Assembly: GCF_000496075.1 (NCBI RefSeq)
Contig: NZ_AWXZ01000014.1
Span: forward strand, 1 to 64,000
Source: Lutibaculum baratangense AMV1
Lineage (GTDB): Bacteria > Pseudomonadota > Alphaproteobacteria > Rhizobiales > Tepidamorphaceae
Direction of reading: 5' to 3'
Length of the DNA: 64,000 nt
The first letter of the stretch is position 1, and every line of letters begins with the position of its first letter. A model generated the notes under the pieces. That model did no database searches. It saw only the letters and a list, made by a program, of their open reading frames with translations, and was not told the origin of the DNA. This document shows positions 10,887-20,075 of this stretch, one piece after another. A program made the position numbers and the translations under genes.

Positions 10887-11458
10887 GATTGATATTCCTG
10901 GGACCGCCGGGGGCGGGGAAGGGCACCCAGGCCGCGCGGCTTGCAGATCACTACGGGATCGCCCAACTATCGACGGGCGACATGCTGCGGGCCGCGGTCG
11001 CCGCGGAGACCAATATCGGGCTCGCGGCCAAGGACATCATGGCCCGCGGGGAGCTGGTGCCGGACGAAGTGGTCGTCGAGATCATTTCCCAGCGGGTCGA
11101 GGAGCCGGACTGCGCGAACGGCTTCATCCTCGACGGCTTTCCCCGAACGGTCGCCCAGGCCGCGGCGCTCGACGAGTTGCTCGCTCAGAAGAGGCTCGAC
11201 CTCGATGCGGTTCTCGAGCTTTCGGTCGATGACGGCGTGCTGATCCAGCGGATCGAGAAGCGCGCGAAGGAGACGGTCGGCGGCCCGCGGGACGACGACA
11301 ACGCGGAAGCCCTGAAGAACAGGCTCGGGGTCTACAACAGGCAGACCGCGCCGCTTGTCGCCTATTACAGGGAGCGCGGTCTCCTGAAGACTGTGGACGG
11401 CATGGCGGGAATCGACGATGTCACCGCAGAGATACTTCGGGCCCTCGAGGCCCGGTAG
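10883..11458 (+). CDS. adk: Adenylate kinase, short LID-less form
   Basis: The enzyme converts ATP + AMP to 2 ADP in the cytoplasm. The 191-residue product has a Walker A loop GPPGAGKGT at residues 7-15, the AMP-binding STGDMLR, and DGFPRT. The LID domain is replaced by a short loop ([12 protein letters not shown]), as in alphaproteobacterial and eukaryotic cytosolic short forms; the zinc-binding cysteines of long forms are therefore absent. ATGA overlap with secY suggests coupled translation. Confidence 0.96.
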
Positions 11459-11479
11459 ACGAGAGTTTCACGATCGAGG

Positions 11480-11508
11480 TTGACGACGTCGTCACCGATG
11501 CGCTATCA
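11480..11508 (+). promoter_or_regulatory. Sigma70-type promoter for the rpsM-rpsK-rpoA-rplQ unit
   Basis: TTGACG (11480-11485) and CTATCA (11503-11508) are separated by 17 bases, a strong match to alphaproteobacterial housekeeping promoters. It lies in the 204-base gap between adk and rpsM. Predicted transcription start is near 11515, giving a leader of about 150 nt before the rpsM GTG. Read-through from secY-adk is also possible. Confidence 0.6.
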
Positions 11509-11509
11509 G

Positions 11510-11543
11510 ACCCGTCTCATTCGCGAGACGTAAGTTGACGGGT
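11510..11543 (+). promoter_or_regulatory. Alpha-operon leader with two competing hairpins
   Basis: Two stems share the bases CGTC at 11513-11516. Stem A pairs CGTCTC (11513-11518) with GAGACG (11525-11530). Stem B pairs ACCCGTC (11510-11516) with GACGGGT (11537-11543). They cannot form together, which is the layout of a switchable leader. Ribosomal protein autoregulation is a possible role. The fold is seen in the sequence; the regulation is inference. Confidence 0.35.
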
Positions 11544-11662
11544 TCTGCTGGCGGTGAAGCGCTGCGGAGCCTTTTGTCGCGCTGCGCGGTCGGTCCCTTG
11601 ATCTGACGAAGAGAATGAACGTAGGCCGCGATCAGGTGGCCGGGGAATTTGGAGCGAGAATC

Positions 11663-12031
11663 GTGGCTCGTATTGCAGGCGTCAACATCCCGACGAACAA
11701 GCGTGTGGAAATCGCGCTTTGCTACATTCACGGCATCGGCCGCACGCAGGCGAAGAAGATTTGCGAAGCTGCGCAGATCCCCGCCGAGCGTCGCGTGAAC
11801 GAGCTGTCTGACGCCGAGGTCGGCCAGGTCCGCGAGATCATCGACCGGGACTTCATCGTGGAAGGCGACCTGCGTCGCGACACCGCGATGAACATCAAGC
11901 GGCTGATGGACCTTGGCTGCTACCGCGGCCTGCGTCACCGCCGCGGCCTCCCGGTTCGCGGTCAGCGCACCCACACGAACGCCCGCACCCGCAAGGGTCC
12001 GGCCAAGCCGATCGCCGGCAAGAAGAAGTAA
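11663..12031 (+). CDS. rpsM: 30S ribosomal protein S13
   Basis: S13 is a 30S head protein that contacts 50S bridges and the P-site tRNA. Reading from the GTG at 11663 gives 122 residues starting [20 protein letters not shown], matching the family start and length; GGAGCGAGAATC lies upstream. The C-terminal [20 protein letters not shown] is diagnostic. An ATG at 11615 would add 16 residues not expected in S13. Confidence 0.96.
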   Translation: MARIAGVNIPTNKRVEIALCYIHGIGRTQAKKICEAAQIPAERRVNELSDAEVGQVREIIDRDFIVEGDLRRDTAMNIKRLMDLGCYRGLRHRRGLPVRGQRTHTNARTRKGPAKPIAGKKK

Positions 12032-12081
12032 GCGGCGCGGCCACCCGTGCAGTCGCGTAGCCCGCAGAGGACATAGGTTAG

Positions 12082-12471
12082 ATGGCGAGAGATACCAATC
12101 GCGTTCGTCGGCGCGAGCGCAAGAACATTACCGCTGGCGTGGCTCACGTGAATGCCAGCTTCAACAACACGATGATCACGATCACCGACGCGCAGGGCAA
12201 CGCCATCTCCTGGTCGTCGGCCGGCACGATGGGCTTCAAGGGCTCGCGCAAGTCGACGCCCTATGCCGCCCAGGTCGCGGCCGAGGATGCCGGCAAGAAG
12301 GCCGCCGAGCACGGCATGCGGACGCTCGAGGTCGAGGTGACCGGCCCAGGCTCGGGCCGCGAGTCGGCGCTGCGTGCGCTGCAGGCCGCGGGTTTCACCA
12401 TCACGTCGATCCGCGACGTGACGCCGATCCCGCACAACGGCGTCCGTCCCCGCAAGAAGCGCCGCGTCTGA
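12082..12471 (+). CDS. rpsK: 30S ribosomal protein S11
   Basis: S11 forms part of the platform and the mRNA exit channel. The 129-residue product begins [20 protein letters not shown]. It contains [20 protein letters not shown] near residues 23-42 and ends [15 protein letters not shown], as the family does. rpsD, which follows rpsK in many bacteria, is absent here, and rpoA comes next after about 100 bases with no clear terminator. Confidence 0.97.
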   Translation: MARDTNRVRRRERKNITAGVAHVNASFNNTMITITDAQGNAISWSSAGTMGFKGSRKSTPYAAQVAAEDAGKKAAEHGMRTLEVEVTGPGSGRESALRALQAAGFTITSIRDVTPIPHNGVRPRKKRRV

Positions 12472-12574
12472 CATTTTTTATTCCCCGCGGCGCCGGTTCG
12501 GCCGGCTGCCGCGACGGGCGCATGTTCGCTTCCCGCGAACGACGCGTTGCGCCGCTGACTGACGAGGTCCGATC

Positions 12575-13591
12575 GTGATTGAAAAGAACTGGCAAGAGCT
12601 GATCAAGCCGAACAAGCTGCAGGTCACGCCGAGCCGTGAGGGCAAGAAGCTGGCGACGGTCGTCGCCGAGCCGCTCGAGCGGGGCTTCGGCGTGACGCTC
12701 GGAAACGCGCTGCGGCGCGTGCTTCTGTCGTCGCTGCAGGGTGCCGCGGTGACGTCGGTGCAGATCGACGGCGTCCTGCACGAGTTCTCGTCGATCCCCG
12801 GCGTGCGCGAGGACGTGACGGACATCGTCCTCAACATCAAGGAAATCGCCCTGAAGATGGGCGGGGACGGCCCGAAGCGGATGACGCTGCGCAAGCAGGG
12901 GCCGGGTCAGGCGACCGCCGGCGACATCCAGGCGGTCGGCGACATCCAGGTTCTGAACCCCAACCTCGTTCTCTGCACGCTCGACGAGGGCGCGGAGATG
13001 CGCATGGAGTTCACGGCCGATGTCGGGAAGGGCTACGTCCCCGCAGACCGCAACCGTCCGGACGACGCGCCGATCGGCCTCATCCCGGTCGACAGTCTGT
13101 TCTCACCGGTGCGCCGCGTGTCCTATCGCGTCGAGAACACCCGCGAGGGTCAGATTCTCGACTACGACAAGCTGACGATGGAAGTCGAGACGGACGGCTC
13201 GGTCTCCGCCGAGGACGCCGTGGCCTACGCCGCGCGTATCCTTCAGGACCAGCTCGAGGTCTTCGTGAACTTCGAGGAGCCGAAGCCCGAGGTCGTCGAG
13301 GACATGGTCCCCGAACTGGCCTTCAACCCGGCCTTGCTGAAGAAGGTCGACGAGCTCGAGCTCTCGGTCCGTTCGGCGAACTGCCTGAAGAACGACAACA
13401 TCGTCTATATCGGCGACCTCATCCAGAAGAGCGAGGCGGAGATGCTCCGCACCCCGAACTTCGGGCGGAAGTCGCTGAACGAGATCAAGGAAGTGCTGGC
13501 GCAGATGGGCCTGCACCTCGGCATGGAAGTGCAGAACTGGCCGCCTGACAACATCGACGAGCTGGCCAAGCGCTACGAAGACCACTACTGA
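12575..13591 (+). CDS. rpoA: DNA-directed RNA polymerase subunit alpha
   Basis: The alpha subunit dimerises to nucleate RNA polymerase assembly, and its C-terminal domain contacts UP elements and activators. The 338-residue product starts [17 protein letters not shown]. It has an N-terminal domain with [20 protein letters not shown] near residues 32-51, a linker, and a C-terminal domain with [20 protein letters not shown]. It starts with GTG. Length is normal for alphaproteobacteria. Confidence 0.98.
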   Translation: MIEKNWQELIKPNKLQVTPSREGKKLATVVAEPLERGFGVTLGNALRRVLLSSLQGAAVTSVQIDGVLHEFSSIPGVREDVTDIVLNIKEIALKMGGDGPKRMTLRKQGPGQATAGDIQAVGDIQVLNPNLVLCTLDEGAEMRMEFTADVGKGYVPADRNRPDDAPIGLIPVDSLFSPVRRVSYRVENTREGQILDYDKLTMEVETDGSVSAEDAVAYAARILQDQLEVFVNFEEPKPEVVEDMVPELAFNPALLKKVDELELSVRSANCLKNDNIVYIGDLIQKSEAEMLRTPNFGRKSLNEIKEVLAQMGLHLGMEVQNWPPDNIDELAKRYEDHY

Positions 13592-13658
13592 GAACACCAA
13601 TTCGTGCCGCTGCCCCGTTCATGAGGCGCGCGGCGACTGATCGACGAGGGAGACTATC

Positions 13659-14087
13659 ATGCGCCACGGCAAGGCAGGGCGGAGGTTCAACCGCAGCTCG
13701 AGCCATCGCCAGGCGATGCTCGCCAACATGGCGGTGTCGCTGCTGAGGCACGAGCAGATCGTGACGACCCTGCCGAAGGCGAAGGAGCTTCGGCCGGTGG
13801 TCGAGAAGCTGATCACGCTCGGCAAGCGGGGCGATCTTCACGCGCGCCGTCAGGTGATCAGCCAGATCGGCGACAAGGCCGTCGCCGCCAAGCTGTTCGA
13901 TGCCCTCGCTGATCGCTATCGGGACCGCAATGGCGGCTATACGCGCGTCCTGAAGGCGGGCTTCCGCCACGGCGACGCCGCACCGGTGGGCGTGATCGAA
14001 CTCGTCGATCGTGATCCCGACGCCAAGGGCGCGGACGACCGTGCGCGCCTCGAGGCCGAGGAGCGGGAAGAGCTCGAGAACGCCTGA
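13659..14087 (+). CDS. rplQ: 50S ribosomal protein L17
   Basis: L17 lies near the exit tunnel on the back of the 50S subunit. The 142-residue product begins [20 protein letters not shown] and contains [20 protein letters not shown] and [20 protein letters not shown]. An acidic C-terminal extension (after about residue 118) is common in this class. It is the last gene of the ribosomal cluster and is followed by an intrinsic terminator. Confidence 0.97.
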   Translation: MRHGKAGRRFNRSSSHRQAMLANMAVSLLRHEQIVTTLPKAKELRPVVEKLITLGKRGDLHARRQVISQIGDKAVAAKLFDALADRYRDRNGGYTRVLKAGFRHGDAAPVGVIELVDRDPDAKGADDRARLEAEEREELENA

Positions 14088-14117
14088 TCGGCGATCTCCG
14101 TCCATCCGCTTTCCAGA

Positions 14118-14147
14118 GGGCAGCCTTCGGGCTGCCCTTTTCGTTTG
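14118..14147 (+). terminator. Intrinsic terminator after rplQ
   Basis: GGGCAGCC (14118-14125), loop TTCG, GGCTGCCC (14130-14137), then TTTTCGTTT. This perfect 8-bp stem with a UUCG tetraloop and T-run closes the ribosomal protein/rpoA transcription unit 30 bases after the rplQ stop codon. Confidence 0.9.
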
Positions 14148-14290
14148 GCGTTGTGGGCGACGGGACGTGAAATCGTCGATGAACGCCGAGCCTGGCGGCA
14201 TCTTTGGTGCCAGAAGGTGTTCGGCGTGATGAGGAGCTTCTTGGCTGGTCTGCTCGAGCCGCCGTTGTCGCGATTGTGGGCATCGACGCC

Positions 14291-14983
14291 ATGAGGCGGT
14301 TGCTGAAGCGCACCGCCCTGGCGGTCGCCGCGGGTGCCGCCGTGGCACTTCTCGCGCTGGCGCTCGGGGTTCTCGTTCCGCGGCCGGGCTCGGCCGTTCC
14401 CGCGTCGCGGGGGGAGGGCGCGCGGGTGCTGCTGCTCGCCAACCCGATCCACACCGACATCGTGCTGCCCGCGACGCCGGAGATACTCGGGCGGTTCGAG
14501 TTTCTGGCCGAGGACGGGCTGGCGCTCGACCACCCGGACCTTGCAAACCTCGTCTTCGGCTGGGGCGCGCGCGACTTCTACATCAACACGCCGATCTGGT
14601 CGGATCTGCGCCCGGGACCGGCGGCGAGGGCGCTGACGGTGGACCGGTCGGTCATGCACGTCTCCCTGGCCGGACCGATCGGAGAAGACGGGCCGGACCT
14701 GCGCTGCCTCGATCTCGGGGAAGCGGAGCTCGACCGATTGCTCGCGGCGATCGAGGCCCGCTTCAGCCGGGGCGCAGGTGGTCGTCCCCGCCTGATCGCG
14801 GGTGCCGGCTATACGCCCTACGATCGCTTCTACGAGGCTGAGGGCTGGTTCAACCTTCTCGTGGGCTGCAATACCTTCACGGCCGGCGCCCTCCGCGCCG
14901 CCGGAATCACCACCGGCCTCTGGACGCCTCTTCCAGCGACGCTCTTCCTGTCGCTGGACCTGCACGAACCCGCAACGTGCTGA
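14291..14983 (+). CDS. DUF2459 family (TIGR02117-like) membrane-anchored protein
   Basis: The 230-residue product begins MRRLLKRTALAVAAGAAVALL, an N-terminal hydrophobic anchor or signal segment at about residues 8-30. The conserved HTDIVLPA segment follows near residue 55, and a C-terminal half contains YNLLVGCNTFTA-like sequence (actual FNLLVGCNTFTAGALR). This matches the DUF2459 family, whose biochemical function is not established; some members lie near urease genes, which are not seen here. It is probably periplasmic. The ATG at 14291 is chosen because upstream in-frame codons lack family similarity. Confidence 0.7.
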   Translation: MRRLLKRTALAVAAGAAVALLALALGVLVPRPGSAVPASRGEGARVLLLANPIHTDIVLPATPEILGRFEFLAEDGLALDHPDLANLVFGWGARDFYINTPIWSDLRPGPAARALTVDRSVMHVSLAGPIGEDGPDLRCLDLGEAELDRLLAAIEARFSRGAGGRPRLIAGAGYTPYDRFYEAEGWFNLLVGCNTFTAGALRAAGITTGLWTPLPATLFLSLDLHEPATC

Positions 14984-15035
14984 CGGGGCGGCAGAGGTCT
15001 GCCCTGTCCAACTCGCGAATCTGTTAAGGAGCGGC

Positions 15036-16862
15036 GTGCTTCAAGACGCTTCACCTGAGATCACGGACGCCGAGGCGGCCGCCAGCGGACGGCGGAAGCT
15101 CGACGTCCTGCGCCAGACCTTCGGCTTCGACAGCTTCCGCTCGGGCCAGGAGGAGATCGTCGATTCCGTCCTGGCGGGCCAGAACACGCTGGCGATCATG
15201 CCGACCGGTGCGGGCAAGTCGCTGTGCTACCAGCTTCCCGCGCTCGTTCTCGGCGGGCTGACGATCGTCGTGTCGCCACTGATAGCGCTGATGGAAGACC
15301 AGGTCGCGGCCCTGACCGTCGCCGGGCTGGCGGCAGGCGCCATACATTCCGGCAAGTCGCGCGACGAGAACGTCGCGGTGTGGCGGCGCGTGGCGGCGGG
15401 CGAGATCCGGCTGATCTACATGTCGCCGGAGCGGCTGTTGAGCGACCGGATGATCGCGGCCCTTCAGCGGCTGCCGGTCCGGCTCATCGCTGTCGACGAG
15501 GCGCACTGCGTCTCGCAATGGGGGCACTCGTTCCGGTCGGACTATCTCGGTCTTTCGATCCTGCGCGAGCGCTTCCCTGGCATCGGGATCCTCGCCCTCA
15601 CGGCCACGGCAGACACGACGACGCGCGAGGAGATCCGCAACAAGCTCTTCGGCGCCGAGGCGAGGGTGTTCGTCTCGGGCTTCGACCGGCCGAACATCCA
15701 GCTGACGGTGGTCGAGAAGGACGACACGTCGCGGCAGATCGAGCGCTTCATCGACGAGCGGCCGGGCGTCAGCGGCATCGTCTACCGGCTTTCGCGCAAG
15801 AAGGTGGAGCAGACGGCCGAGCGCCTGGCGGCGAAGGGCGTTCGGGCCCTGCCGTATCATGCCGGCATGAGCCAGGAGGACAGGGCGAGGAACCAGGAGA
15901 CCTTCCTGGCGGAAGCCGGCGTCGTGATGGTTGCGACGATCGCCTTCGGCATGGGGATCGACAAGTCGGACGTGCGCTACGTCCTTCACGGCGACCTGCC
16001 GTCGAGCCTCGAAGCCTACTACCAGGAGATCGGCAGGGCGGGGCGTGACGGCGCGGCGGCCGAGGCGCATCTGCTCTACGGGCTGGAGGACGTGCAGCTC
16101 AGACGCCGCTTCATCGACGAGCAGGAAACGGACGAGGCTCGAAAGGCCGTGGAGGCGCGGCGTCTCGACGCGCTCCTCGGTTTCTGCGAGGCATCGACCT
16201 GCCGACGGTCGGTGCTCCTGCGCTATTTCGGCGAGGAGCAGGAGCCGTGCGGCAATTGCGACGTGTGCCTCGACCCCCCGCAGCTCGTCGACGGCACCGA
16301 GCCGGCGCGGCTCGCTCTCGCCGCTGTTTCTGAGACGGGCGAGAGATTCGGCGCCGCGCACGTCGTGTCCGTCCTGATCGGTCGGCAGACAGACAAGATC
16401 CGCGAGCGCGGCCACGACACGCTCACGGTTTACGGCGCCGGCGCCGCCAGGCCGGCGAACGAGTGGCGCTCGATCCTGCGGCAGATGGTGACGGGGGGGC
16501 TGCTGCATCTCGACCACGGCGCCTTCGGCTCGGTGACGATGACGCGCGAGGGCCGCCTTCTGGCCGAAGGGCAGGGGCGGTTCGACATGCGGCCGGTGCG
16601 GAAGCCGGCGAAGAAGCCGCGGGGCGAGGCCGCTCAGCTTCCGCCTGAGGACGCGGAGCTGATGGGGCGGCTGAAGAAGCTGCGGCGCGAGCTTGCGGCC
16701 GAACGAGGCGTGCCCGCTTATGTTATCTTCTCGGATCGGACGCTCGCCGAACTGGCGCGCCACCGGCCGGGCTCGCTCACCGAGCTTGCGGAGATCCATG
16801 GCGTCGGGCGCGCGAAGCTCGAGCAGTTCGGCCAGCCGTTCCTTCAACTCCTGGCGGACTGA
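15036..16862 (+). CDS. recQ: ATP-dependent DNA helicase RecQ
   Basis: A 3'-5' DNA helicase for recombination and replication-fork repair. The 608-residue product starts at a GTG preceded by AAGGAG. Walker A PTGAGKS is at residues 56-62 and DEAH at 154-157. The helicase C domain contains GMGIDKSDVR and QEIGRAGRDG. A zinc module has the C...C...C..C..C pattern (CEASTC ... EPCGNCDVC), then winged helix and a C-terminal HRDC domain (GVPAYVIFSDRTL). The aromatic-rich loop reads QWGHSFRSDY (161-170), whereas most RecQ proteins have WGHDFRPxY. Confidence 0.95.
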   Translation: MLQDASPEITDAEAAASGRRKLDVLRQTFGFDSFRSGQEEIVDSVLAGQNTLAIMPTGAGKSLCYQLPALVLGGLTIVVSPLIALMEDQVAALTVAGLAAGAIHSGKSRDENVAVWRRVAAGEIRLIYMSPERLLSDRMIAALQRLPVRLIAVDEAHCVSQWGHSFRSDYLGLSILRERFPGIGILALTATADTTTREEIRNKLFGAEARVFVSGFDRPNIQLTVVEKDDTSRQIERFIDERPGVSGIVYRLSRKKVEQTAERLAAKGVRALPYHAGMSQEDRARNQETFLAEAGVVMVATIAFGMGIDKSDVRYVLHGDLPSSLEAYYQEIGRAGRDGAAAEAHLLYGLEDVQLRRRFIDEQETDEARKAVEARRLDALLGFCEASTCRRSVLLRYFGEEQEPCGNCDVCLDPPQLVDGTEPARLALAAVSETGERFGAAHVVSVLIGRQTDKIRERGHDTLTVYGAGAARPANEWRSILRQMVTGGLLHLDHGAFGSVTMTREGRLLAEGQGRFDMRPVRKPAKKPRGEAAQLPPEDAELMGRLKKLRRELAAERGVPAYVIFSDRTLAELARHRPGSLTELAEIHGVGRAKLEQFGQPFLQLLAD

Positions 16863-16903
16863 CCGCCGCCGTTTCTCCACGATCGGTTGCTACCGGGATC
16901 CGC

Positions 16904-18412
16904 ATGCTGAAGCCCACTGGACTGAGTCTCCTCGCCGCGATCGGCCTCATGGCTGCTGCCGTCCTCGCCGTCACGCAGGCGGGCCATGGCGAAGCCGAAA
17001 CCGTGCTCGCGCAGCGCGCGGAGCCTCAGATCGCGGTGCCGCCGGCGCGGCCGGAGGCGCCGGCCGAGGCGCTGCCGAGCGAGCGCGTGGTTCCCGAGGG
17101 GCGCGAGGGCCTGACGCTCTCCTACGCCCCGGTGGTCAGGCGCGTGGTGCCGGCCGTCGTGAACATCTATGCCAACCGCGTCGTGCAGGGGCGGCAGGCG
17201 TCGCCCTTCTTCGACGACCCGTTCTTCCGGAGGTTCTTCGGCGATATTCCCGGCCGCAGTCCCGACCGGGTCCAGCAATCGCTCGGCTCCGGCGTCATCG
17301 TCGACGCCACGGGACTGATCGTCACGAACCACCATGTCATCAATGGCGCCACCGAGGTGAGGGTCGCCCTGCACGACCGGCGAGAGTTCGAGGCCGAGGT
17401 GGTGGTCGACGACGAGAAGACCGACCTGGCCGTCCTCAGGATCGACGCCGGCGAGGCGCTTCCCGCCCTCGAGTTCGACGATTCCGAGGCGCTCGAGGTC
17501 GGCGATCTCGTGCTTGCGATCGGAAACCCGTTCGGCGTGGGCCAGACCGTGACGAGCGGCATCATCTCCGCCACGTCGCGCACGAAGGTCGGCGTCGGCG
17601 ACTACGGGTTCTTTCTTCAGACCGACGCGGCGATCAACCCGGGCAATTCCGGCGGCGCGCTCGTCGACATGCGGGGCAGGCTCGTCGGCATCAACACCGC
17701 CATCTTCTCGCGGTCCGGCGGGTCGCACGGCATCGGCTTCGCGATCCCCTCGAACATGGTCCGGCTCGTCGTCTCCTCGGCCGAGAACGGTGGGGCCGTC
17801 GAACGCCCGTGGTTCGGCGGATCGCTCCAGGCGGTGACGAGCGACATCGCGGAGAGCATCGGGCTCGACCGGCCGCGCGGCTGCATCGTGGGGAATGTCT
17901 ATCCCGGCAGCCCCGCCGAGCGCGCGGGCCTGCGCACCGGAGACGTCGTCGTGGCGGTCGACGGTGGAGAGGTGAGCGACCCGTCCGCGTTCGGCTACCG
18001 GTTCGCCACGCGGGGCATCGGGGGAACCGCCGACCTGACGATCCTGCGCGACGGGCGCGAGGAGACGGTGGCGGTCGCGCTGATGCCGGCTCCGGAGGAT
18101 CCCCCTCGGGACCTGCGCGAGATCGGCGGCTCCTCGCCCTTCGCCGGTGCGACCGTCGGCAACCTGTCGCCGAAGCTCGCCGAGGAGCTCGGGCTTGAGC
18201 CGACACGGCGCGGCGTCGTGGTCGTCGGCGCCTCCCGCGGAACGATCGCGAACCGGGTGGGGTTGCGGCCGCGCGACGTCATCCTGCAGGTGAACGGGCA
18301 GCGTGTCGACACGACGGCGACGCTCGAGCGGATGGCGGCCGGTCGGCCCGGACGCTGGGAGCTTTCGATCGAGCGGGACGGCCGGGTGATCTCCACCGTC
18401 CTCAGGGGCTGA
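16904..18412 (+). CDS. DegP/HtrA-family periplasmic serine protease
   Basis: An envelope quality-control protease and chaperone. The 502-residue product has an N-terminal hydrophobic signal segment (residues 5-24) and a trypsin-like domain with the triad His144 (TNHHV), Asp174 (KTDLAV) and Ser249 (GNSGG). Two PDZ domains follow (about 300-385 and 405-500). The ProHis-type spacer PFFDDPFFRRFFGD is typical of DegP/DegQ/MucD. It lies 41 bases after recQ and 7 bases before rarA, so it is probably co-transcribed with rarA. The symbol is left blank because degP and degQ types cannot be separated by eye. Confidence 0.93.
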   Translation: MLKPTGLSLLAAIGLMAAAVLAVTQAGHGEAETVLAQRAEPQIAVPPARPEAPAEALPSERVVPEGREGLTLSYAPVVRRVVPAVVNIYANRVVQGRQASPFFDDPFFRRFFGDIPGRSPDRVQQSLGSGVIVDATGLIVTNHHVINGATEVRVALHDRREFEAEVVVDDEKTDLAVLRIDAGEALPALEFDDSEALEVGDLVLAIGNPFGVGQTVTSGIISATSRTKVGVGDYGFFLQTDAAINPGNSGGALVDMRGRLVGINTAIFSRSGGSHGIGFAIPSNMVRLVVSSAENGGAVERPWFGGSLQAVTSDIAESIGLDRPRGCIVGNVYPGSPAERAGLRTGDVVVAVDGGEVSDPSAFGYRFATRGIGGTADLTILRDGREETVAVALMPAPEDPPRDLREIGGSSPFAGATVGNLSPKLAEELGLEPTRRGVVVVGASRGTIANRVGLRPRDVILQVNGQRVDTTATLERMAAGRPGRWELSIERDGRVISTVLRG

Positions 18413-18419
18413 GACGGCC

Positions 18420-19724
18420 GTGTCCGACCTCTTCGCCGCCGCCGGGATCGAGGGAGACGCCACGCGACCGCTCGCCGACCGGCTGCGGCCTCGCACGCTC
18501 GGCGATATCGTGGGGCAGGACCATCTTGTGGGGCCGGACGGCGTGCTGACGCGCATGCTCGCCTCGGGGAGCCTCGGGTCCCTGATCCTCTGGGGGCCGC
18601 CGGGCACCGGCAAGACGACCGCGGCGCGCCTGCTCGCTGGGGAGACGGAGCTCGAATTCGAGCAGCTCTCGGCGATCTTCTCCGGCGTGGCGGACCTGAA
18701 GAAGGCGTTCGAGCGGGCCCGCGACCGGCGCCGGATGGGGAAGGGCACGCTTCTCTTCGTCGACGAGATCCACCGCTTCAACCGCGCCCAGCAGGATTCC
18801 TTCCTGCCGGTCATGGAGGACGGCACCGTCGTCCTGGTCGGTGCGACGACGGAAAACCCGTCCTTCGAGCTCAACGCCGCGCTCCTCTCGCGCGCGCAGG
18901 TGCTGGTGTTCCGGCGCCTCGACGCGCCGGCGGTCGAGACGCTACTTCGGCGTGCCGAAGCGGCGAAGGACCGCGAGCTGCCGCTGACGCCGGAGGCGCG
19001 CGAGACGCTGGCCTCCATGGCGGATGGCGACGGCCGCGCGGCCCTCACGCTCGCCGAGGACCTCTTCCGTGCCGCCCGTGAAGGCGAGACATTCGACGTG
19101 GCGGGCCTCGTCGAGGTCGTGCAGCGCCGAGCGCCGATCTACGACAAGGGGCAGGACGGGCACTACAACCTGATCTCCGCGCTGCACAAGGCCGTCCGCG
19201 GCTCCGACCCCGACGCCGCCCTCTACTACCTCGCGCGCATGTTCGTGGCCGGCGAGGACCCGCTCTACATCGCCCGCCGGGTGGTGAGGATGGCGGTCGA
19301 GGACATCGGGCTCGCCGACCCGCAGGCCCTCCTGCAGGCGAATGCGGCGAAGGAAGCCTACGACTTTCTCGGCAGCCCCGAGGGCGAGCTCGCGATCGCG
19401 CAGGCCGTGGTCTACTGCGCGACGGCGCCGAAATCGAACGCCGCCTACGTCGCCTACAAGCGCGCCACGCGCGCCGCGAAGGAGCACGGCTCGCTCCTGC
19501 CGCCGAAGCACATCCTGAATGCGCCGACGAAGCTCATGCGGCAGGAGGGATACGGCGAAGGCTACGAGTACGATCACGACGCGCCCGACGCGTTCTCCGG
19601 ACAGGACTATTTCCCCGACGAGATGGAGCGCGAGACCTTCTACGATCCGCCGGAGCGCGGCTTCGAGCGCGAGATCCGCAAGCGGCTCGACTACTGGGCG
19701 AAGCGGAGGGGCGAGCGCGGTTGA
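18420..19724 (+). CDS. rarA: Replication-associated recombination protein RarA (MgsA), AAA+ ATPase
   Basis: RarA/MgsA is a clamp-loader-like AAA+ ATPase acting at stalled replication forks. The 434-residue product starts at GTG seven bases after the protease stop codon. It contains LRPRTLGDIVGQDHLVGPDG, Walker A GPPGTGKTT near residues 60-68, Walker B FVDEIHRFN near residues 117-125, and ATTENPSFELN. The C-terminal MgsA domain contains DGHYNLISALHKAVRGSDPD and YVAYKRA. Length is typical (430-450). Confidence 0.94.
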   Translation: MSDLFAAAGIEGDATRPLADRLRPRTLGDIVGQDHLVGPDGVLTRMLASGSLGSLILWGPPGTGKTTAARLLAGETELEFEQLSAIFSGVADLKKAFERARDRRRMGKGTLLFVDEIHRFNRAQQDSFLPVMEDGTVVLVGATTENPSFELNAALLSRAQVLVFRRLDAPAVETLLRRAEAAKDRELPLTPEARETLASMADGDGRAALTLAEDLFRAAREGETFDVAGLVEVVQRRAPIYDKGQDGHYNLISALHKAVRGSDPDAALYYLARMFVAGEDPLYIARRVVRMAVEDIGLADPQALLQANAAKEAYDFLGSPEGELAIAQAVVYCATAPKSNAAYVAYKRATRAAKEHGSLLPPKHILNAPTKLMRQEGYGEGYEYDHDAPDAFSGQDYFPDEMERETFYDPPERGFEREIRKRLDYWAKRRGERG

Positions 19725-19748
19725 TCCGCCGGCCGCCGCGCCCGAGCC

Positions 19749-20075
19749 TCAAAGGAACGTGTCGAGCGCAACGTCGATGACGAGGCCGATCAGCTTCTGC
19801 CGGAAGCGCTCGAGTTCGATCTGTGTGATGCCGAGACGTGTCAGCGCCGCGAGCTCCGCCAGGTCCTTCTGGGAGTTCACCAGGAAGGCGAACTCGTCCG
19901 GCTTGAGCTTGCCTTCCGCCAGTGCAGCCGCCCAGCGCCGAAGCTTCTCCTCGGATCTCCTCAGGAAGTCGTCGGCGTCCTCACGCGCCTCGTCGGCCCC
20001 CTTCTTCAGGAAGTCTCGGGCCAGGTCGGCAGCGCCGTCGAGAACCCTTCTTGCGAAGTCGTCGAACGCGCTCAT
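19749..20075 (-). CDS. Unknown small helical protein, second gene of a lipoprotein operon
   Basis: I do not recognise this 108-residue protein. It begins MSAFDDFARRVLDGAADLAR and is rich in Ala, Glu, Lys and Arg with heptad-like spacing, so it is probably all-alpha or partly coiled coil. It ends in a more hydrophobic helix (KLIGLVIDVALDTFL). There is no signal peptide. Its ATG overlaps the stop codon of the lipoprotein gene 20072-20551 by four bases, so the two are almost certainly co-transcribed and coupled. It converges on rarA with a gap of 24 bases. Confidence 0.6.
   Translation of the reverse strand: MSAFDDFARRVLDGAADLARDFLKKGADEAREDADDFLRRSEEKLRRWAAALAEGKLKPDEFAFLVNSQKDLAELAALTRLGITQIELERFRQKLIGLVIDVALDTFL

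Noticed and set aside
11615-11662. Upstream ATG start for rpsM
   Set aside because: It adds 16 residues outside the S13 family; the GTG at 11663 restores the usual [10 protein letters not shown] start and 122-residue length.
14148-14290. Possible extra gene or regulator between rplQ and the DUF2459 gene
   Set aside because: The 143 bases contain only a weak imperfect stem and no frame with a plausible product.
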